From: Sphingomonadales bacterium UBA1936
GTDB taxonomy: Bacteria > Pseudomonadota > Alphaproteobacteria > Sphingomonadales > Sphingomonadaceae
Reading direction: 5' to 3'
Length of the DNA stretch: 9,215 bases
Assembly (NCBI GenBank): GCA_002336985.1
Contig: DDFE01000263.1
Coordinates: 1,219 to 10,433, forward strand
This document shows, piece by piece, positions 6,198 to 9,215 of this stretch. The translations under genes were made by a program, and so were the position numbers. The notes under the pieces were generated by a model. The model was not told the origin of the DNA and searched no databases. It was given only the letters and a program-made list of their open reading frames with translations. How positions within the stretch are numbered: the first letter of the stretch is position 1; each line of letters opens with the position of its first letter.

Positions 6198-8447
6198 ATG
6201 GCTGTATATCGTCGACGCACGTCGCTTGTCGCCGCAACTTCGTTTGCTGCGCTCGCCATCACACTGGCCGCACCGGCCATGGCGCAGGACGCGCCGCAGC
6301 AGGCCGAAAGCACGGCCGCCGAAACCGATTCCGCCGGCGACATCGTCGTCACTGGCCGCTTCCTCGACAGCGGTGCATCGAGCGCGAGCAAGATGGACAT
6401 CCGCGTGCTCGACACGCCGTTCTCGGTCGCAAGCTACAACAACAACTTCCTGAAGGCGATCGAGACGACCAACGTCTCCGACCTTTATCGCTACATGACC
6501 GGCATCCAGCGCGCCGGTAACACCAGCTACGACATCACGTTCCGCGGCTTCAAGACCAGCGGCAACGATCGCAACGCCATCCTGACGGACGGCCTTCCCG
6601 GGCAGTCGGTCCGCTTCGGTTCGCCGCCGACCGTCGGCGTCGATCACATCGAACTGGTGAAGGGCGCGACGTCGGTCCTGTACGGCCAGGCACAGCCGGG
6701 CGGTTTCATCAACATCATCACCAAGAAGCCGAAGGCGCAACCGTCATTCGAAGTGTCGCTGCGTGGCACCATGGGCCTCGGCGATTACGACCGTGCGCTG
6801 GGTGGATTGTTCTCCTTTGACTTCACTGGACCGGTCACGAGCGATGGCGCACTACTGGCTCGCGTAGTCGGCGAAGTCGGCGAGAGCCGTGGTTTCCGTC
6901 GTGATTCGAACGAAGAACCGATTTATTTCGCGCCGAGCATCTCCTGGAAGCCGGGCGATCATACGACCCTGACATTCCAGGGCGAATACCGCTACGTCAA
7001 GACGCACTACGATACCTACCTCGTGGCGCCGAACCGCGATGTCAGCCTGATTGCGCGGATCGATACCAGCTATCAGGAAAAGGATGACTACCTGATCGAA
7101 CGCGGCGCGGTCGGTAACTTCTACCTGACGCATGAGTTCACCGACAGCCTGAAGCTCAACGCGGGCTATCGTTACGTCGATCATTACGACGAACAGAATA
7201 ACTTCGACCTCGTCGGATTCGGAACGGGTGCAGCCGCGCTGACTACGGTGACACGGCGCGCGCGGGGGCAGGCGAACATTCGCACATATTCGTTCGGCGA
7301 TATCAATCTGACATGGAAGGGTGACACCTTCGGCGTCAGGCACACGCTGCTTTTCGGCGGTAGCGGGGGCAAGGAAACCGCCAGCCTAAATCGCACGCGT
7401 TTCTACAACTGCACCGGTACCTGCACGGTTCTGAACCTTAATATCTACAACCCCGTGCTGGGCGTTGTCGGAAGTCCGCAGAACTATCCGCTCGATTCAA
7501 GTGCCACGCTCGCCAACCTGACGTGGCGTTACACCACGCAGAACTCGCTAGGTTTTTATGCGTCGGACCTCATCGAATTCTCGGACATGTTCAAGGTTCT
7601 CGTAGGCCTTCGTTATGCGGACGAGCGTCAATCGATCCAGGATTTGCGTGTTCCGGCAGGCGTCACCTACAAAAAGGACACAAAGTGGCTCCCGTCGGCG
7701 GGCGTACTCTTCCAACCGATGCGTAATCTGTCGTTCTATGCAAGCTACGCGACATCCTTCGTTCCCGTGGCCGCCTCGTCACAAGACACGACCGGGGCCA
7801 ACCCGTTCAAGCCGACCGAGGCAGAGGCGTATGAAGGCGGCGTCAAGGCCGAACTGTTCAACAAGCGGTTGAATATCAATGCTGCCTATTTCGACATCCA
7901 GAAGACCAACACGCTCAACAATTTCGCATGCCCGATCGGGACATGCTCGAACCAGCTGGGTGGAGAACGGTCACGCGGTTTCGAAATCGAGTTCAATGGA
8001 TCGCCGCTTCCGGGTTGGGTGTTGACAGGTGGCTACGCCCACACGACCGCACGCGTTACCCAGTCGGACGTTCCCGGACAAACCGGCGCACGTCTGACCA
8101 ACTCGCCGGACGATGCGTTCAACATCTGGTCGCGTTACGACATTCAGGACGGGGCTCTGAAAAACCTGGGTATTGGTGTCGGCGTTTCGTACATCGGCGA
8201 TCGCGCGGGACTGTTGCCCACGGCGCTGGTCGATGCCCGTCCGGCTGGTGGTACCTTGCCCCTGCCAAGTTATGTCACGGTTGACACTGGCATATACTAC
8301 AAGGCCTCGGATGCGATCGACCTGACGTTCAAGGTGACCAACCTGCTCGACGAGCGGTACATCGAGAGTTCGGGGTTCAGCGGTGACATCCAGCTGGTGC
8401 CGGGCACGCCACGTACGCTGACGGTAACCGTTCGCTCTCACTTCTGA
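6198..8447 (+). CDS. TonB-dependent outer-membrane receptor, siderophore-receptor type
   Basis: 749 residues, a usual size for the family. It would import a scarce ligand across the outer membrane using TonB/ExbBD energy; none of those genes is in the window. Residues 1-29 are a signal peptide (AMA-Q). A TonB-box-like DIVVTG follows near residue 49. The plug spans about 66-182: VLDTPFSVASYN, a DLYRYMTGIQ segment, ITFRGFKTSG, ILTDGLPGQSVRFG, VDHIELVKGATSVLYGQAQP and GGFINIITKKPK. These are hallmark plug motifs of the FhuA-like siderophore group. The remainder is a beta-barrel with alternating aromatic strands (LKLNAGYRYVDHY, FYASYATSFVPV) and the terminal phenylalanine (VRSHF) required for outer-membrane insertion. 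Two cysteine pairs, C405/C409 and C578/C583, probably lie in surface loops. The substrate is not evident; ferric citrate, another metal-carboxylate or a cofactor are all possible. There is no nearby FecR/FecI pair and no N-terminal signalling domain. Confidence 0.93.
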   Translation: MAVYRRRTSLVAATSFAALAITLAAPAMAQDAPQQAESTAAETDSAGDIVVTGRFLDSGASSASKMDIRVLDTPFSVASYNNNFLKAIETTNVSDLYRYMTGIQRAGNTSYDITFRGFKTSGNDRNAILTDGLPGQSVRFGSPPTVGVDHIELVKGATSVLYGQAQPGGFINIITKKPKAQPSFEVSLRGTMGLGDYDRALGGLFSFDFTGPVTSDGALLARVVGEVGESRGFRRDSNEEPIYFAPSISWKPGDHTTLTFQGEYRYVKTHYDTYLVAPNRDVSLIARIDTSYQEKDDYLIERGAVGNFYLTHEFTDSLKLNAGYRYVDHYDEQNNFDLVGFGTGAAALTTVTRRARGQANIRTYSFGDINLTWKGDTFGVRHTLLFGGSGGKETASLNRTRFYNCTGTCTVLNLNIYNPVLGVVGSPQNYPLDSSATLANLTWRYTTQNSLGFYASDLIEFSDMFKVLVGLRYADERQSIQDLRVPAGVTYKKDTKWLPSAGVLFQPMRNLSFYASYATSFVPVAASSQDTTGANPFKPTEAEAYEGGVKAELFNKRLNINAAYFDIQKTNTLNNFACPIGTCSNQLGGERSRGFEIEFNGSPLPGWVLTGGYAHTTARVTQSDVPGQTGARLTNSPDDAFNIWSRYDIQDGALKNLGIGVGVSYIGDRAGLLPTALVDARPAGGTLPLPSYVTVDTGIYYKASDAIDLTFKVTNLLDERYIESSGFSGDIQLVPGTPRTLTVTVRSHF

Positions 8448-8466
8448 TCTCTTTTGCAGCGTGTTT

Positions 8467-8499
8467 CCGGCCGTTGGCGGTACCCCCGCCAGCGGCCGG
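8467..8499 (+). terminator. Rho-independent terminator after the TonB receptor gene
   Basis: A 14-bp stem CCGGCCGTTGGCGG (8467-8480) pairs with 8486-8499 through one G-T wobble, leaving a 5-nt loop TACCC. It is followed by an imperfect T-rich stretch (TTCGCTTTCT). It starts 19 bp after the receptor stop codon and separates that gene from the membrane-protein gene. The weak T-run lowers certainty. Confidence 0.72.
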
Positions 8500-8521
8500 T
8501 TCGCTTTCTGCCTGTTGCGGG

Positions 8522-8527
8522 TATAAA
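8522..8527 (+). promoter_or_regulatory. Possible -10 element for the downstream membrane-protein gene
   Basis: TATAAA lies 20 bp before the GTG start, downstream of the receptor terminator. Only a weak -35 (TTCGCT or GTTCGC near 8499-8505) stands at the expected distance. It would give a very short leader. Offered because the gene needs its own promoter after the terminator. Confidence 0.22.
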
Positions 8528-8547
8528 CCGGCGCTCTGTTACGCAGG

Positions 8548-9159
8548 GTGCCGCCGCTGACCGACTACCTGATCCTGTTCGCGATCGTGCTGGGCGTGAA
8601 CCTGATGCCCGCGTTCGGTCCGCCGACCTGGTCGATCATCGTCCTCTACGGCCTCAATACCAAATTACCCTTGCCGGCGATCGTGCTGACCGGTGCTGCG
8701 GGCGCGGCGATCGGGCGCTTCCTGCTTGCCTATGCATTCCGGCTGCTCGCCGATTATGTGCCCGACAAGGTGAAGCGAAACGTCGGCGCGGTACGCGACA
8801 AGCTGATGGAGAAGCGCGGGACGGCAGCGATCGGTCTTGGCGTGTTCGCCCTGTCGCCCGTGCCATCCGCGCAGCTGTTCGAGGCGGCCGGTTTGTCGAA
8901 ACTGCCGCTCGTCAAATTCACGGCCGCTTTTTTCGCCGGGCGCATCGTTTCCTATTCGATCTACGCGGCGGGCGCGAAGGGCATCGCGCACTCCAGCATC
9001 GGCGACACGTTCCGCGATGCGATCACCAGTCCGGCGGGCATCGCGGTCCAGCTTGCGATGCTTGGCGGGCTGGTCGCCTTCACACAGATCGACTGGGAAA
9101 AAGGGCTGAAACCCCGTTCAGCCCGCGCGGGAAAAAATGGTGCTGCCGGTGAGGATTGA
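8548..9159 (+). CDS. Small polytopic inner-membrane protein, possibly VTT/DedA-like
   Basis: 203 residues from GTG 8548; the site lacks a convincing ribosome-binding site, and ATG 8605 is an internal alternative that would cut the first helix. Hydrophobic segments at about 5-20, 24-36, 42-66, 92-112, 122-142 and 163-180 suggest a polytopic membrane protein. The stretch FALSPVPSAQLFEAAGLSKL, then LVKFTAAFFAGRIVSYSIY, recalls the re-entrant region of VTT/DedA-type proteins, where a short P-containing loop is followed by a G-R helix. MPAFGPPTW near residue 20 is another proline-rich loop. The C-terminal 20 residues are polar, and their codons overlap the terminator and 3' end of the convergent tRNA-Thr gene, so the tail is unlikely to be conserved. 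The transported substrate is unknown, and there is no visible functional link to the receptor cluster. Confidence 0.65.
   Translation: MPPLTDYLILFAIVLGVNLMPAFGPPTWSIIVLYGLNTKLPLPAIVLTGAAGAAIGRFLLAYAFRLLADYVPDKVKRNVGAVRDKLMEKRGTAAIGLGVFALSPVPSAQLFEAAGLSKLPLVKFTAAFFAGRIVSYSIYAAGAKGIAHSSIGDTFRDAITSPAGIAVQLAMLGGLVAFTQIDWEKGLKPRSARAGKNGAAGED
9098..9124 (-). terminator. Rho-independent terminator of the tRNA-Thr gene
   Basis: Read on the minus strand, GGGCTGAA pairs with TTCAGCCC across a 6-nt loop (CGGGGT), and five Ts follow directly (9102-9098). It lies 13 bp beyond the encoded CCA of the tRNA. It sits wholly within the 3' coding part of the convergent membrane-protein gene. Confidence 0.78.
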
Positions 9160-9212
9160 ACTCACGACCTCAGCCTTACCAAGGATGCGCGCTACCACTG
9201 AGCTACGGCAGC
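9138..9212 (-). tRNA. tRNA-Thr (anticodon GGT)
   Basis: 75 nt including an encoded CCA (9140-9138). The acceptor stem GCTGCCG/CGGCAGC and the T stem GTGAG/CTCAC are fully paired, with loop TTCAATC. The anticodon loop TTGGTAA carries GGT at 9180-9178, which reads the ACC and ACT threonine codons. Two stems are imperfect: T12 faces C23 in the D stem (9201 and 9191), and T29 faces C41 in the anticodon stem (9185 and 9173). The window ends three bases upstream of the 5' end, so its promoter is not visible. The 3' end overlaps the convergent membrane-protein gene by 22 bp. Confidence 0.93.
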
Positions 9213-9215
9213 ACT

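Noticed and set aside
1..9215. CRISPR arrays, insertion sequences, phage genes or an integration site at the tRNA
   Set aside because: No regular repeats, transposase or integrase sequences were seen, and no second copy of the tRNA 3' end occurs in the window.

Overview
High-GC alphaproteobacterial DNA, most likely from a Sphingomonas-like bacterium. The grounds are the GC-biased codon use, a large TonB-dependent receptor, a membrane-anchored regulator ending in a LuxR-type domain of a kind common in these bacteria, and a tRNA-Thr(GGT) with encoded CCA. The genus is inferred from style, not from a marker gene.

Layout. Positions 1-498 hold the 3' end of a CitMHS-family citrate/H+ symporter. 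After a 99-bp gap with a sigma70-like promoter comes a rightward three-gene cluster (598-3831): a fusion of a TctC/Bug tricarboxylate-binding domain, one transmembrane helix and a LuxR-type helix-turn-helix; a miniature PstS-like protein; and a full-size PstS-like protein. A perfect bidirectional terminator (3842-3876) separates this from a leftward YncE-like beta-propeller gene (3892-4947). Divergent from that is a third PstS-like gene (5078-6082), followed by a TonB-dependent receptor (6198-8447) with its own terminator. The right edge has a small polytopic membrane protein (8548-9159) whose 3' end runs through the terminator and 3' end of a leftward tRNA-Thr (9138-9212).

How the genes may work together (inference). 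The TctC domain would sense an organic acid in the periplasm and signal directly to DNA through the C-terminal HTH. The PstS-like proteins, the propeller and the receptor are all exported and would take up or bind a nutrient in the outer membrane and periplasm. No ABC permease, TctA/TctB or ExbBD gene lies in the window, so all the binding proteins are orphans here. Their by-eye alignment lacks the usual phosphate ligands of PstS, so the substrate is unknown. With a citrate carrier next door, a (metal-)citrate or related carboxylate system is the simplest guess.

No insertion sequences, CRISPR arrays or phage genes were seen. No gene-free stretch exceeds 300 bases.
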